DNA of 64,000 nucleotides from an uncultured Pelagibacteraceae bacterium (GCA_902597875.1 CACJZK010000002.1:103078-167077), one strand, 5' to 3'; shown: positions 36,616 through 45,895, counted from the first letter of the stretch. Program-made: numbers and translations. Notes: generated from the sequence alone by a model not told the origin.

Positions 36616-37656
36616 TTATTTCATAATTGAAGATGCAAAATTCCAATTACAATCAAAACTTGGAATATGAGTACCAGATAAAGTTACATTTCCGAAACTT
36701 TTTTCAAGGACTTTGCACCAGTTGTTAACTTGTTTTGGTTTTTTATCGTTGCTGCCAACTTGCGCGGTGATTACCCCACCTTTTTTTAAAATTCTTTTCA
36801 AATCTTTCATATTTTTTTTAGCAAGATCTATACAATATTGATCATCATTTAAATCTACAAAAATTTTATCATATTTTGAGTTTTCTATTGATTTAATGCT
36901 TTCAAATGCATCGCCCCAAAAAGTTTTTATTTTATTACTTTTTTTTACTTTAGAACAAACTTTTGGAAGATGTTTATAACAAACGTTTACTACTTCCGGA
37001 TCTAATTCATACCAGTCTATAAAGTTTGAATTATTTTCGATACAAGCTCGTGCTACTCCACCGTCACCTCCTCCAATAATTGCAACATTAGAATTTTTTT
37101 TACTTAAATCATAACTTGATTTGAAAAATGCTGAGCTGTAAACTTTTTCATCTTTTTCAGCAACTTGAATTTCATGATCAATAAATAAAGCATTACCGAA
37201 CTCTTCAAGGTTTAAAATCTCAACGTATTGACCTACTTTAGTCGTTAGTCTTTCTAAAACATCTTTCACAACATAATACTTTTTTTGACCAGGAGTACTA
37301 TAAATATCATCGTACAAACTAATACTGCTCCTATCGAAACTCTTTGTGATTACTCTTTCGTGTTGAATTTCTTTCCTCAAAATTTTTAAGGCTATTTTTG
37401 GATGAACTTTTCCGCACGTAAAAAAATCAAAACTAATTACTCCTCTCTCAGGGAATGTATGAAAACTCATATGGCTTTCAGATAATAATGCAACTGTAGT
37501 AAATCCTTGTGGCTCAAATTTATGACTATTAACGTTAAGTATTTGTACTTTTGCAGATTTTGCAATTTTGTATATAAGTTTTTCATAAAAGGACGGCGAA
37601 TAATCTTTTTTAACGCCTAAGAAATCTAGAGTAATATGTTCTCCAACTTTAATCAT
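36616..37656 (-). CDS. S-adenosylmethionine decarboxylase-spermidine synthase fusion
   Basis: The 346-residue protein joins two enzymes. Residues ~1-115 are bacterial SpeD: SESHMSFHTFPE with the self-cleavage pair E60-S61 (the Ser becomes pyruvoyl), H66 and C81 in FFTCG. Residues ~120-346 are SpeE-like, with the dcSAM-binding GGGDGG motif. The site that is DSTDP in most spermidine synthases reads DLNDD here, so the amine acceptor may differ. The fusion would couple dcSAM formation to aminopropyl transfer. It follows the aldolase gene by 6 bp in an operon with mtnA and mtnP, which process its by-product MTA. Confidence 0.88.
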   Translation of the reverse strand: MIKVGEHITLDFLGVKKDYSPSFYEKLIYKIAKSAKVQILNVNSHKFEPQGFTTVALLSESHMSFHTFPERGVISFDFFTCGKVHPKIALKILRKEIQHERVITKSFDRSSISLYDDIYSTPGQKKYYVVKDVLERLTTKVGQYVEILNLEEFGNALFIDHEIQVAEKDEKVYSSAFFKSSYDLSKKNSNVAIIGGGDGGVARACIENNSNFIDWYELDPEVVNVCYKHLPKVCSKVKKSNKIKTFWGDAFESIKSIENSKYDKIFVDLNDDQYCIDLAKKNMKDLKRILKKGGVITAQVGSNDKKPKQVNNWCKVLEKSFGNVTLSGTHIPSFDCNWNFASSIMK

Positions 37657-37662
37657 AAAAAA

Positions 37663-38307
37663 CTATCCTCTCTTATAATTTTTCATTTTACCCAAAACTA
37701 TTTTTATTTCTTTTTTAGAAAGTATTTTAGGTATTCCGATTCTTAGGGCATTTATATATTGATGGCAAATATTTTCTACCTCTTGTGCTAATTCGAAAGC
37801 TTGGTCCAAATTTGATCCAAAAGCAATCTGTCCGTGATTTGAAATTAAACACGCAGTTCTATTCTTTAGAGCGGTTATTATACTTTTAGATAAACTTCTT
37901 GTTCCAAAAGTTGCGTATTTAGCGCATTTTATGTCCTCACCACCTGCTACAGCAATCATATAGTGAAAAGCTGGGATTGATTTTTGGTGAGTAGAAACTG
38001 CAGTAGCGCAAGTGGAATGAGCATGGACGATGGCTTTGGCTTCTTTTTTATTCACATAAATATCTTGATGAAACCTCCATTCTGAGGAGGGTTTTCCTTT
38101 ATTTTTATCGAATCTCCCTTTCAAAGAAACAAAAACTATATCTTTTGGTTTTAATGAAGAATATTTTTTTCCTGAAGGAGTTATGTAAAATCCATTAACT
38201 CCATTTTCTTTTCCTCTTGCTGAAATATTTCCAGATCTTAAAGCTGATAAGTTTGTGATATTTAATTTTTTTGAATATTTAATTACTTCAGATTTTAATT
38301 TGCTCAC
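37663..38307 (-). CDS. class II aldolase, probable 5-methylthioribulose-1-phosphate aldolase
   Basis: The 214-residue protein has the FucA-type pattern: GNISAR, SSEWRFHQDIY (catalytic Glu), the zinc pair in IVHAHSTCATAVS and the third zinc His in ISNHGQIAFG. This resembles fuculose-phosphate aldolase-type enzymes, including Ald2 of the DHAP shunt, more than MtnB dehydratase. The operon mtnP-mtnA-(this)-speDE supports cleavage of methylthioribulose-1-P to DHAP and methylthioacetaldehyde. It starts with GTG in a GTGA overlap with mtnA. The substrate is inferred from context. Confidence 0.75.
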   Translation of the reverse strand: MSKLKSEVIKYSKKLNITNLSALRSGNISARGKENGVNGFYITPSGKKYSSLKPKDIVFVSLKGRFDKNKGKPSSEWRFHQDIYVNKKEAKAIVHAHSTCATAVSTHQKSIPAFHYMIAVAGGEDIKCAKYATFGTRSLSKSIITALKNRTACLISNHGQIAFGSNLDQAFELAQEVENICHQYINALRIGIPKILSKKEIKIVLGKMKNYKRG

Positions 38308-39374
38308 TTAAATAGTCCTTTTAATCCTTTTTCTGAAGCCTCGCAAATTCCTTTTTCAGTAATTAAACCTGAAACATATTTAGCAGGCGTTACATCAAAC
38401 GCTAAATTCATGGCTTTGCTTTTTTGTGGGTAAATTCTAACTTTTGTAACTTTATTATCTTTATCCACTCCTTCTACATAAGCCAATTCATCTGAGTTTC
38501 TCTCCTCGATTGGAATCTGTTTATGATCTTTAATATTCCAATCAATAGTTGAGCTTGGTAATGCGACATAGAATGGAACGTTGTTATCTTTTGCGGCCAA
38601 CGCTTTTAAATAGGTGCCAACTTTATTGCATACATCACCATTCGATAAAGTCCTGTCTGTACCTACAATACACATATCAACTTGCCCTCTTTGCATTAAA
38701 ATTCCGCCAGCATTGTCTGTGATTACAGTGTTAGGAATTTTTTCTTCGTTAAACTCATAGGAAGTTAAATTAGCTCCTTGATTTCTTGGTCTAGTTTCAT
38801 CTACCCAAACATGAACTTTAATTCCTTTTTGATGTGCTTGATAAATAGGAGAAGTGGCTGTACCCCAATCAATAGTTGCTAGCCAGCCTGCATTGCAATG
38901 AGTTAAAATATTTACTGCATCTTTTTTTTTATTATAAATTTCTTCAATTATCTTAAGACCATTTAATCCAATATTTTCACAAAATTTGACATCCTCTTCA
39001 CAAATTTCATTAGCTTCATTTAATGCTAATTCTAAGATCTTTCCACTATTAACTCCTGAAAGTTTTTTGGTCATCCTGTCAACAGCCCATTTTAAATTGA
39101 TTGCAGTCGGTCTAGAGTTAATTAAATCTTGTGCAGACTTTTTTAAAAACGATTGATCATTATTTTCAATAATTGAAAGAACCATCCCGTAAGCAGCTGT
39201 TGCTCCTATTAATGGTGCACCTCTTACCTCCATAACTTTAATAGCATTAATCGCATCACTTACTGTCTTAAGATCTTTTATAATGAATTTATGAGGAAGC
39301 TTTGTTTGATCAATAATTTTAACATTATTATTTTCAAACCAAATTGTACGGTATTTTGTTCCATTTATTCTCAC
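38304..39374 (-). CDS. mtnA: 5-methylthioribose-1-phosphate isomerase
   Basis: The 356-residue enzyme of the eIF2B-like fold isomerises MTR-1-P to methylthioribulose-1-P. It has the family blocks MEVRGAPLIGATAAYG, ILTHCNAGWLAT (catalytic Cys), WVDETRPRNQGANLTSYEF, ITDNAGG and GTDR (catalytic Asp). The GTG start at 39374 overlaps the mtnP stop (GTGA). Confidence is high given both motifs and neighbours. Confidence 0.94.
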   Translation of the reverse strand: MRINGTKYRTIWFENNNVKIIDQTKLPHKFIIKDLKTVSDAINAIKVMEVRGAPLIGATAAYGMVLSIIENNDQSFLKKSAQDLINSRPTAINLKWAVDRMTKKLSGVNSGKILELALNEANEICEEDVKFCENIGLNGLKIIEEIYNKKKDAVNILTHCNAGWLATIDWGTATSPIYQAHQKGIKVHVWVDETRPRNQGANLTSYEFNEEKIPNTVITDNAGGILMQRGQVDMCIVGTDRTLSNGDVCNKVGTYLKALAAKDNNVPFYVALPSSTIDWNIKDHKQIPIEERNSDELAYVEGVDKDNKVTKVRIYPQKSKAMNLAFDVTPAKYVSGLITEKGICEASEKGLKGLFK

Positions 39375-40237
39375 TTTAATACTCTTCCAGCGATTATTCT
39401 TAATTTTTTAATTGTCTTTTTTGTTCTAAATCTTGGTGCAGTGATAATAGCAGTATCTAAACAGTCATTGGCAGGATCATTTTTAGATGGAAAAGATTTA
39501 AATGTCTTTATAATTTCTTTAATCATATTTTGAGCATTAGAAGCATTTTGTTGTAAAGTTTTAATTACAGTAGGTACATCGACCTCATCATGATCAGGAT
39601 GCCAGCAATCAAAATCTGTAACCATAGCAATAGTACAATATCTAATTTCTGCCTCTCTAGCTAATTTAGCCTCTGGCATATTAGTCATGCCAATGACATC
39701 TGCTTTCCAAGATCTATACATTTTAGACTCAGCTAAACTAGAAAATTGAGGCCCTTCCATAACTAAATACGTGCCGCCATTTTGGTAGTTAATTTTTGAT
39801 TTTATAAGTGCAGACTCACAGCATTTCATAAGTGAAGGACTAGTAGGTTTTGCCATAGAAACATGGGCAACTATTTCGTTATCAAAAAATGTTTTTTTTC
39901 TTGCAAATGTCCTGTCTATAAATTGATCTACAACAACAAAAGTACCTGGAAGTAAATGCTCTTGAAGAGATCCTACTGCAGAAACTGAAACAATATCAGT
40001 TACTCCTAATCGCTTAAGTGCGTCTATATTAGCTCTATAGTTAATATTAGTAGGATTAATTCTATGACCTTTGCCGTGTCTAGGAATAAAACAAACTTCT
40101 TCTTTGTTTAGACTTGCGGTAAGCATTCCTGAAGGCTCTCCCCAAGCAGTTTTAACCTTTTTCCACTTTTCATTTTCAAATCCTTCGATTTTGTATAAAC
40201 CGCTACCTCCAATTATCCCTAGTTTTCTTTTTTTCAT
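39371..40237 (-). CDS. mtnP: 5'-methylthioadenosine phosphorylase
   Basis: The 288-residue purine nucleoside phosphorylase family enzyme splits MTA with phosphate into adenine and MTR-1-P. IGGSGLYKIEGF, FIPRHGKGHRINPTNINYRANI, EGPQFSSLAESKMY and MTNMPEAKLAREAEI match MtnP. It leads the four-gene minus-strand operon and diverges from apt, whose product recycles the adenine it releases. Confidence 0.94.
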   Translation of the reverse strand: MKKRKLGIIGGSGLYKIEGFENEKWKKVKTAWGEPSGMLTASLNKEEVCFIPRHGKGHRINPTNINYRANIDALKRLGVTDIVSVSAVGSLQEHLLPGTFVVVDQFIDRTFARKKTFFDNEIVAHVSMAKPTSPSLMKCCESALIKSKINYQNGGTYLVMEGPQFSSLAESKMYRSWKADVIGMTNMPEAKLAREAEIRYCTIAMVTDFDCWHPDHDEVDVPTVIKTLQQNASNAQNMIKEIIKTFKSFPSKNDPANDCLDTAIITAPRFRTKKTIKKLRIIAGRVLK

Positions 40238-40280
40238 GATTTAATTATTAATCCTTTTTTGCTAGATATTGAAGCTAAAT

Positions 40281-40808
40281 ATGGATTTGAAAAAACATAT
40301 AAGATCAATAAAAGACTATCCAAAAAAAGGTATTTTATTTAGAGATATTACTACTTTAATAAAACATCCTGAAGCTTTTAACTTTACAGTAGATAAGATC
40401 GTAGAATTATCAAAAGAGATGAAGTTTGACAAAATTTCAGCAATAGAATCAAGAGGCTTTGTTTTTGCGTCAGCTGTATCTTATTTAACTAATAAGCCAT
40501 TAGTATTATTAAGAAAAAAAAATAAATTACCTGCAGACAGACACTCTGTTGACTTTCAACTTGAATATGGAAACGCTACTATAGAGGTACATAAAGATTC
40601 TATATCAAAAAATGAAAATATATTAGTTATTGACGACCTAATTGCTACAGGAGGCACTGCTGAAGCAGCTGCTAAATTGATTGAAATGTCAGGGGGATCT
40701 GTTGCGGGTTTTATTTTTGTTATTAACCTTTTTGATTTACCTGGTAAAAATCTGCTAGAAAAGAAGTCTTATAAAGTTAAAAGCTTAATTGATTTTCCAG
40801 GACATTAA
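40281..40808 (+). CDS. apt: adenine phosphoribosyltransferase
   Basis: The 175-residue enzyme converts adenine and PRPP to AMP. It has DYPKKGILFRDITTL at the start, ESRGFVFASAV, and the PRPP loop VIDDLIATGGTAEAA. ATG 40281 is preferred; an in-frame TTG at 40269 is the alternative. It diverges from mtnP, the enzyme that releases adenine, so the pair closes a salvage circuit. The 3' end overlaps the epimerase gene by 4 nt. Confidence 0.95.
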   Translation: MDLKKHIRSIKDYPKKGILFRDITTLIKHPEAFNFTVDKIVELSKEMKFDKISAIESRGFVFASAVSYLTNKPLVLLRKKNKLPADRHSVDFQLEYGNATIEVHKDSISKNENILVIDDLIATGGTAEAAAKLIEMSGGSVAGFIFVINLFDLPGKNLLEKKSYKVKSLIDFPGH

Positions 40809-41695
40809 CTGTTTTTTATTAAAAAATCTTTTATATAATCTTTTAGATCAATTTTTCCAAAAATTTTATACATTTTATTTGAAAGGTTCGTATTAGTTAA
40901 AGCTGAAGCATATCTTTCTCCAGGTCTTTTTGGCAAATATTTAATTTTAGTTTTAAATAATTTAGCTACTTCTAAAATAGAATAAGTTTTATGGTTCGCA
41001 ATACTGTAATGCCTACACTTATTTTTTTTCCAAGCAAAATAACATGTCTTTACAGTATCATTAATATGAGTAAATCTTCTTGTTTGTGTACCGGGTTTTA
41101 CTACAGGTAGAGGTTTATTTAATTTAAAATGATTCTCAAATATCCCAATAACTGTAGCCATTTTACCCTTACATATTTGATTTGGTCCATAAACATTATA
41201 AAAATAAATAACTTCATATTTAAATTTAAACCATTTTTTTAAATTTTCTAAAATTTCTAAATTTTTAGCTTTTGTAAATGCATAAGGCGACAAATTTTTA
41301 TCCTCTCCTTTATTTCCTAATGATGCAGATGTAGCTGAATAAATTAATTTTATTTTATTTTTTAAACAAAAATTAAACACTGCATTAGTTCCCACTGAAT
41401 TAGAATTTATGCACTCATTCATTTTTATAAAGCTTTGATAAATTCTTGCAAATTCACCAAAATGAAAAACAGAGATTATATTTTTAGGGTTGCTTATTAT
41501 CTTAGAAATATTTTGAGTATCTCCTCTAAAATATCTTATCCGTCTATTTCTAATATGATTTTTTCTACTTCCTGAGGAGTAATTATCTATAGATATAATT
41601 TTATATTTTGTTTTGTTGAGCAATAAATTTATTAAATTAGAACCTACAAATCCAGCACCACCTGTGACTAAAACTTTTTTTTTAGACTTCAACAT
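40805..41695 (-). CDS. NAD-dependent sugar epimerase (extended SDR, GalE-like)
   Basis: This 296-residue extended short-chain dehydrogenase has the NAD-binding VTGGAGFVGSNLINLLL and a Ser/Thr-rich active site with SATSASLG followed by SPYAFTKAK (YxxxK). NVYGPNQ provides the sugar-binding segment. It probably epimerises or dehydrates a UDP- or dTDP-sugar for the surface glycans encoded nearby. ATG 41695 is taken over the TTG at 41698. The substrate is unknown. Confidence 0.8.
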   Translation of the reverse strand: MLKSKKKVLVTGGAGFVGSNLINLLLNKTKYKIISIDNYSSGSRKNHIRNRRIRYFRGDTQNISKIISNPKNIISVFHFGEFARIYQSFIKMNECINSNSVGTNAVFNFCLKNKIKLIYSATSASLGNKGEDKNLSPYAFTKAKNLEILENLKKWFKFKYEVIYFYNVYGPNQICKGKMATVIGIFENHFKLNKPLPVVKPGTQTRRFTHINDTVKTCYFAWKKNKCRHYSIANHKTYSILEVAKLFKTKIKYLPKRPGERYASALTNTNLSNKMYKIFGKIDLKDYIKDFLIKNS

Positions 41696-41728
41696 CAAAG
41701 TTTTTTTTATATTTATACTTTAGATAAA

Positions 41729-42562
41729 TCAATCTAAACTTGGTCTGTACCAAGATTTTTTTCCTAAAATAGAATTTAAAATTCCACTTAATCTACAATA
41801 ATAAATGTCTCTTTTTTGCTTATTGAGCATTAATGAGTAAAAAATAGTTTTAAATAATGCTGAAAACAATTTAGGTGAAATAATTAATAAAGCATAAAAA
41901 TAATTATTATATTTTTTATGATAGTAAAAAGTTGACCACATCCAATGCCAATTCCTATTTTTTTCTAATTCTAAACTATAAACTTGGTTAACTGACTTTG
42001 ATCCTTCGTGATATATTTCTATATTTGGGTCTAAGAAAATCTTTCCGTTCTTTTTCGATATTTGTCTACAAAGATCAATTTCCTCAAAGTATAAAAAATA
42101 ATTTTCATCAAAAAATATGTTTTCTTTAAACTTCTTCATATTAAAAAAAATAGCAAAACCTTTTATATTTTTTACTTCTGTTAATTTTTTCTCTTTGTTT
42201 GAAAATTCACTTTGATTAGTCCCTGGGCCAATTAAAAAAAAATCTGGGTTATTTGAAGCAGTTTTAAAAAATTCTTCCAATGCATTAGTATTTAAAATTG
42301 TGTCAGGATTTAAAACTAAAGCAAACTTAGTTTTCACACTTTTTAATCCTAAATTATTAGCTTTAGCATATCCAAGGTTTTCTTTAGATACTATATATTC
42401 AACATTAGAGTATTTGTTTTCAATTATTTTTTTTAATCTTTGGCTGCCTGAATTTTCTATTATAATGACTTTAACTTTTTTATTAATGCTGTTTAAACAA
42501 GAGTTTATTTTTTCATCACTTTTAAAAGTTGTTATAATTATAGTTAAGTCGTTTAAGTTCAT
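41729..42562 (-). CDS. GT2-family glycosyltransferase
   Basis: The 277-residue GT-A enzyme has the LTIIITTFKSDEKINSCLNS opening, NLGYAKANNLGLKSVKTKF, and ALVLNPDT (the DXD-equivalent NPD metal site). EEIDLCRQISKKNGKIF follows. This is the pattern of rhamnosyl- and related GT2 transferases. It diverges from rmlB, whose pathway makes dTDP-sugars, so rhamnose transfer is a fair guess. Confidence 0.83.
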   Translation of the reverse strand: MNLNDLTIIITTFKSDEKINSCLNSINKKVKVIIIENSGSQRLKKIIENKYSNVEYIVSKENLGYAKANNLGLKSVKTKFALVLNPDTILNTNALEEFFKTASNNPDFFLIGPGTNQSEFSNKEKKLTEVKNIKGFAIFFNMKKFKENIFFDENYFLYFEEIDLCRQISKKNGKIFLDPNIEIYHEGSKSVNQVYSLELEKNRNWHWMWSTFYYHKKYNNYFYALLIISPKLFSALFKTIFYSLMLNKQKRDIYYCRLSGILNSILGKKSWYRPSLD

Positions 42563-42643
42563 TTAATTAATAATATTTGATTTTAAAAGATATTTCTTTT
42601 AATAGTTTAATATATTAGACCGTATAATTCTTGTAAATTGAAT

Positions 42644-43672
42644 ATGAAAAAAATTATTGTAACCGGAGGATTGGGCTTTATCGGCAGTAATTTAGTAAAA
42701 TTTTTAATTGCCAAAAAGTATTTTGTTATAAATATCGATAAATTCACCTATTCAGCAAGCAAGTATAATATTAAAGATATTAAATCAAAAAATTATAAAT
42801 TTTATAAATTAGATATTAATAATAGAGAAAAAATTTATAAGATATTAAGTAAACATAGGCCTGATGCTATTTTTAACTTAGCTGCAGAAACACATGTGGA
42901 TAGATCTATTGACTCCCCAAAAGATTTTGTGAAGAGCAACATTTTGGGAACGTATAATCTTTTGGAGGCTATAAGATCTTACAGCAAAAAAAATAAAAAA
43001 ATTAAACTTATTCATATCTCCACTGATGAGGTATACGGAGACATAACTAACCAAAAAATTAGATCTAATGAAAAATATGCTTATAAACCAAGCTCACCTT
43101 ACTCTGCTTCAAAAGCTAGTGCAGATCATATTATAAGCTCTTACATAAGAACTTACAAACTACAAGCTGTTATTTCTAATTGTTGTAACAACTATGGACC
43201 AGGACAATTCCCAGAAAAATTAATTCCAAAAATGATATTTAACATCACAAATAATAAGGCACTTCCTGTTTACGGATACGGAAGAAACTCGAGAGAATGG
43301 ATACATGTAAAAGATCACTGTGAAGCCTTATTAAAGCTATATTTAAAGGGTAAGTGTGGACATAGCTATAATGTGGGAAGTGGTAAAAATTTAAGAAACT
43401 TGGATTTGGTCAAAAAAATTTTATCTATTATGAAAAAAAAGTCTGTTAAAATAGGAAATAAAGTAAAAATAAAATATGTAAAAGACCGCCCAGGACATGA
43501 TTATAGATATGCCCTAAATAGTAAAAAAATATTGAAACATTTAGGATGGAAAACCAAAATAAATCTCAAAGATGGTTTGTCTCAAACTATAGACTGGTAT
43601 TTAAATAACAAAAAGTTTTTTACTTCGATTAATAAAAATTTTTATACAAAAAGACTTGGTCTCAAATTATGA
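42644..43672 (+). CDS. rmlB: dTDP-glucose 4,6-dehydratase
   Basis: The 342-residue enzyme turns dTDP-glucose into dTDP-4-keto-6-deoxyglucose, the branch point for rhamnose and many amino or branched deoxysugars. The NAD-binding TGGLGFIGSNLVKFL, AAETHVDRSID, STDEVYGD and YSASKASADH (Tyr/Lys catalytic pair) are all intact. ATG 42644 is used; TTG 42638 is less likely. A TATAAT lies at 42623-42628. It is the first gene of a ten-gene plus-strand sugar operon. Confidence 0.93.
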   Translation: MKKIIVTGGLGFIGSNLVKFLIAKKYFVINIDKFTYSASKYNIKDIKSKNYKFYKLDINNREKIYKILSKHRPDAIFNLAAETHVDRSIDSPKDFVKSNILGTYNLLEAIRSYSKKNKKIKLIHISTDEVYGDITNQKIRSNEKYAYKPSSPYSASKASADHIISSYIRTYKLQAVISNCCNNYGPGQFPEKLIPKMIFNITNNKALPVYGYGRNSREWIHVKDHCEALLKLYLKGKCGHSYNVGSGKNLRNLDLVKKILSIMKKKSVKIGNKVKIKYVKDRPGHDYRYALNSKKILKHLGWKTKINLKDGLSQTIDWYLNNKKFFTSINKNFYTKRLGLKL

Positions 43673-44550
43673 TAAATAAGGGAATTATACTAGCAGGAGG
43701 TTTTGGTACTAGAATGAGTCCACTTACGAAAGCTGTCAACAAACAACTTCTTCCAATATATGACAAGCCATTAATTTATTATCCTCTTTCTGTTTTAATG
43801 TTGGCAGGAATAAAAAATGTTTTAGTAATAGTAAATAGAGGACAGACAAAAGAATTCAAAAAGATTTTATCTAACGGCGAAAGATTGGGAATTAAAATAT
43901 CCTATAAAGAACAATCTTACCCAAGAGGCCTGCCTGAAGCTTTTATACTAGGTGAGAAATTTATTGGGAAAGATAATGTTGCTTTAATCCTAGGTGATAA
44001 TTTTTTTTATGGTCAGAATTTAACTAAAAATTTAATGAAATGCAGAAAATTAAAAAATGGCGCTGAGGTATTTTTACACCCAGTTCGAAATCCCAGCCTA
44101 TATGGAGTTGCAAAAATAAATAAAAAAAATAAAATAGAAAAAATAATAGAAAAACCAAAAAAAATATTTTCTAATTTAGCTATCACAGGTCTTTATTTTT
44201 TTGATAACAATTCTATAAAGTTTAGTAAAAGCCTGAAACCTTCAAAAAGAAAAGAATTGGAAATTGTTGACCTGTTAAACAAATATAAAAATAAGAAAAA
44301 GTTAAAGGCTAATTTTTTAGGGCGTGGTGGCGCCTGGTTAGATACGGGCTCTATCAAAAATTTTTATGATACTTCAGCTTTTGTGTCCGCTCTAGAAGAT
44401 AGACAGGGTTTAAAAATAGCATGTTTGGAGGAAATAGCTTTAAATAATAAATGGATAACAAAATCTAAAATTAATGATGCAATAAAATTTTACGGGAATT
44501 GTGATTACGCCAAATACTTAAAAAAATTAATAAAATTTCCAAGGAAATAA
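43669..44550 (+). CDS. rmlA: glucose-1-phosphate thymidylyltransferase
   Basis: The 293-residue nucleotidyltransferase has the signature LAGGFGTRMSPLTKAVNKQL, DKPLIYYPLSVLMLAG and ALILGDNFFYG (metal Asp). It joins dTTP and glucose-1-P to give dTDP-glucose, the substrate of RmlB encoded just upstream with an ATGA overlap. Length and motifs are normal. Confidence 0.94.
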   Translation: MINKGIILAGGFGTRMSPLTKAVNKQLLPIYDKPLIYYPLSVLMLAGIKNVLVIVNRGQTKEFKKILSNGERLGIKISYKEQSYPRGLPEAFILGEKFIGKDNVALILGDNFFYGQNLTKNLMKCRKLKNGAEVFLHPVRNPSLYGVAKINKKNKIEKIIEKPKKIFSNLAITGLYFFDNNSIKFSKSLKPSKRKELEIVDLLNKYKNKKKLKANFLGRGGAWLDTGSIKNFYDTSAFVSALEDRQGLKIACLEEIALNNKWITKSKINDAIKFYGNCDYAKYLKKLIKFPRK

Positions 44551-44559
44551 AATTTTTTA

Positions 44560-45360
44560 ATGTATAGATATTTAAATGCTTTTTATAAATCAAATTTTTT
44601 TGATTCATTGCCTGCTTTTTTCGCAAAAAAATTTTTTAAGATTTTTAAAATTTTTTTTGTTGAAACTGATTTAAAAGAATTACCTCAAAATAATCATCCA
44701 GGGAATTTAGATTATGAAATTCAAAAAAAGATAGTACAGAATTTTTCAAACAATAACTATAAGCCATTTAGTACTTGTTCAAATTTATTAGAAATTTTAA
44801 ACCAAAATTCTACAAATGAAAAAGAAATAAAATTTTATGATTTTGGAGCAAACAATATAGATAATTATATGTACTTAAGTTCGAAATTGAAAAAAATAAA
44901 ATATTATTATTACGATAAGTCAAACTTTAACGATATAATTGATAAAACTATAAGAGATAATAATTTAAAAAATATATTTGTTGATCAAAACTTTGAATTA
45001 GATAAATCAGACATAGATTTTGTTTTTTTTGGAAGTTCATTACAATACCTAAAAAATTATAAAAATATATTAGATCAATTTATTAAAAATCAAACTAAGT
45101 GTTTTATTTTTTCCCTAACTCCTTTTTATGACTCTAGTCACAAATCTCATGATATAATTATTAAACAAATAAACCTTCATCCCATAATTAACTATGCTTT
45201 TCTTATAAATTATAAAAATTTTATAGATTTTATGTTGCTAAATAATTATAAGCTAGAAAGTAAAAAAAAAAATAATCTTATTAAATTTTTAAATTTTGAT
45301 AATTTCGATAAATCATATAAATTTGTGGATGTTTTAGACCTAGTATTTATAAAAAATTAA
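44560..45360 (+). CDS. putative methyltransferase (TIGR04325-like), very AT-rich
   Basis: The 266-residue protein has a Rossmann-like motif I FYDFGANNIDNYMYL and a later DIDFVFFGSSLQYL strand. This pattern resembles the TIGR04325 (LIC12133) putative methyltransferases of surface-sugar clusters. The gene is markedly richer in A/T than the housekeeping genes and its protein is dominated by Lys, Asn, Ile and Phe. It sits between rmlA and rmlC. The assignment is tentative and the substrate unknown. Confidence 0.55.
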   Translation: MYRYLNAFYKSNFFDSLPAFFAKKFFKIFKIFFVETDLKELPQNNHPGNLDYEIQKKIVQNFSNNNYKPFSTCSNLLEILNQNSTNEKEIKFYDFGANNIDNYMYLSSKLKKIKYYYYDKSNFNDIIDKTIRDNNLKNIFVDQNFELDKSDIDFVFFGSSLQYLKNYKNILDQFIKNQTKCFIFSLTPFYDSSHKSHDIIIKQINLHPIINYAFLINYKNFIDFMLLNNYKLESKKKNNLIKFLNFDNFDKSYKFVDVLDLVFIKN

Positions 45361-45364
45361 AATA

Positions 45365-45895
45365 ATGAAAATATTTATTACAAAATTCAAAGGCTTAAAA
45401 GTTATAAAATCAAAGGTGCATAAAGACTCGAGAGGTTATTTCAAAGAAACATTTAAGAAAAAATTTTTTAAAAACGAAAATTTTATTTTTGGATGCGCCT
45501 CATACTCCAAGAAAAATGTTCTAAGAGGCATGCATATTCAAAAAAAATTTTCTCAAGGAAAATATGTAACTGTTTTAAAGGGAGAAATTTTAGATGTAGT
45601 TGTTGATTTAAGAAAAAATTCAAAGACTTTTGGAAAACATTATAAGATAGTTTTATCTTCAGAAAATGGCAAATCAATATTTATACCTCCGGGTTTTGCT
45701 CACGGTTTTCTTGGAAGAAAAAAAGATAATATAATTTTTTATTATTGTACAAACTATAGATCAGCCAAAAATGAATTAGGATTAAAGTGGAATGATAAAA
45801 AACTAAAAATTAAATGGCCTATAAAAAAACCAATTTTATCTAAAAAAGATAAAAAGAATATTTCTTTTTTAGATTATGTAAAATCTCATGCATAA
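45365..45895 (+). CDS. rmlC: dTDP-4-dehydrorhamnose 3,5-epimerase (RmlC family)
   Basis: The 176-residue cupin has the active-site VLRGMHIQ (H57), DVVVDLRKNSKTFG and FIPPGFAHGF, with a YYCTNYRSAKNELGLKW segment carrying the acceptor tyrosine region. It epimerises C3 and C5 of dTDP-4-keto-6-deoxyglucose; some relatives act at only one carbon. The 3' end overlaps the next gene by 8 nt. The family is sure; one- or two-position epimerisation is open, given a C-methyltransferase in the same operon. Confidence 0.88.
   Translation: MKIFITKFKGLKVIKSKVHKDSRGYFKETFKKKFFKNENFIFGCASYSKKNVLRGMHIQKKFSQGKYVTVLKGEILDVVVDLRKNSKTFGKHYKIVLSSENGKSIFIPPGFAHGFLGRKKDNIIFYYCTNYRSAKNELGLKWNDKKLKIKWPIKKPILSKKDKKNISFLDYVKSHA

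Noticed and set aside
37663..38307. Calling the class II aldolase MtnB (methylthioribulose-1-P dehydratase)
   Set aside because: Its SSEWRFH and HAHSTCATAVS motifs follow the fuculose-phosphate aldolase pattern, and no mtnC, mtnD or mtnK lies nearby.
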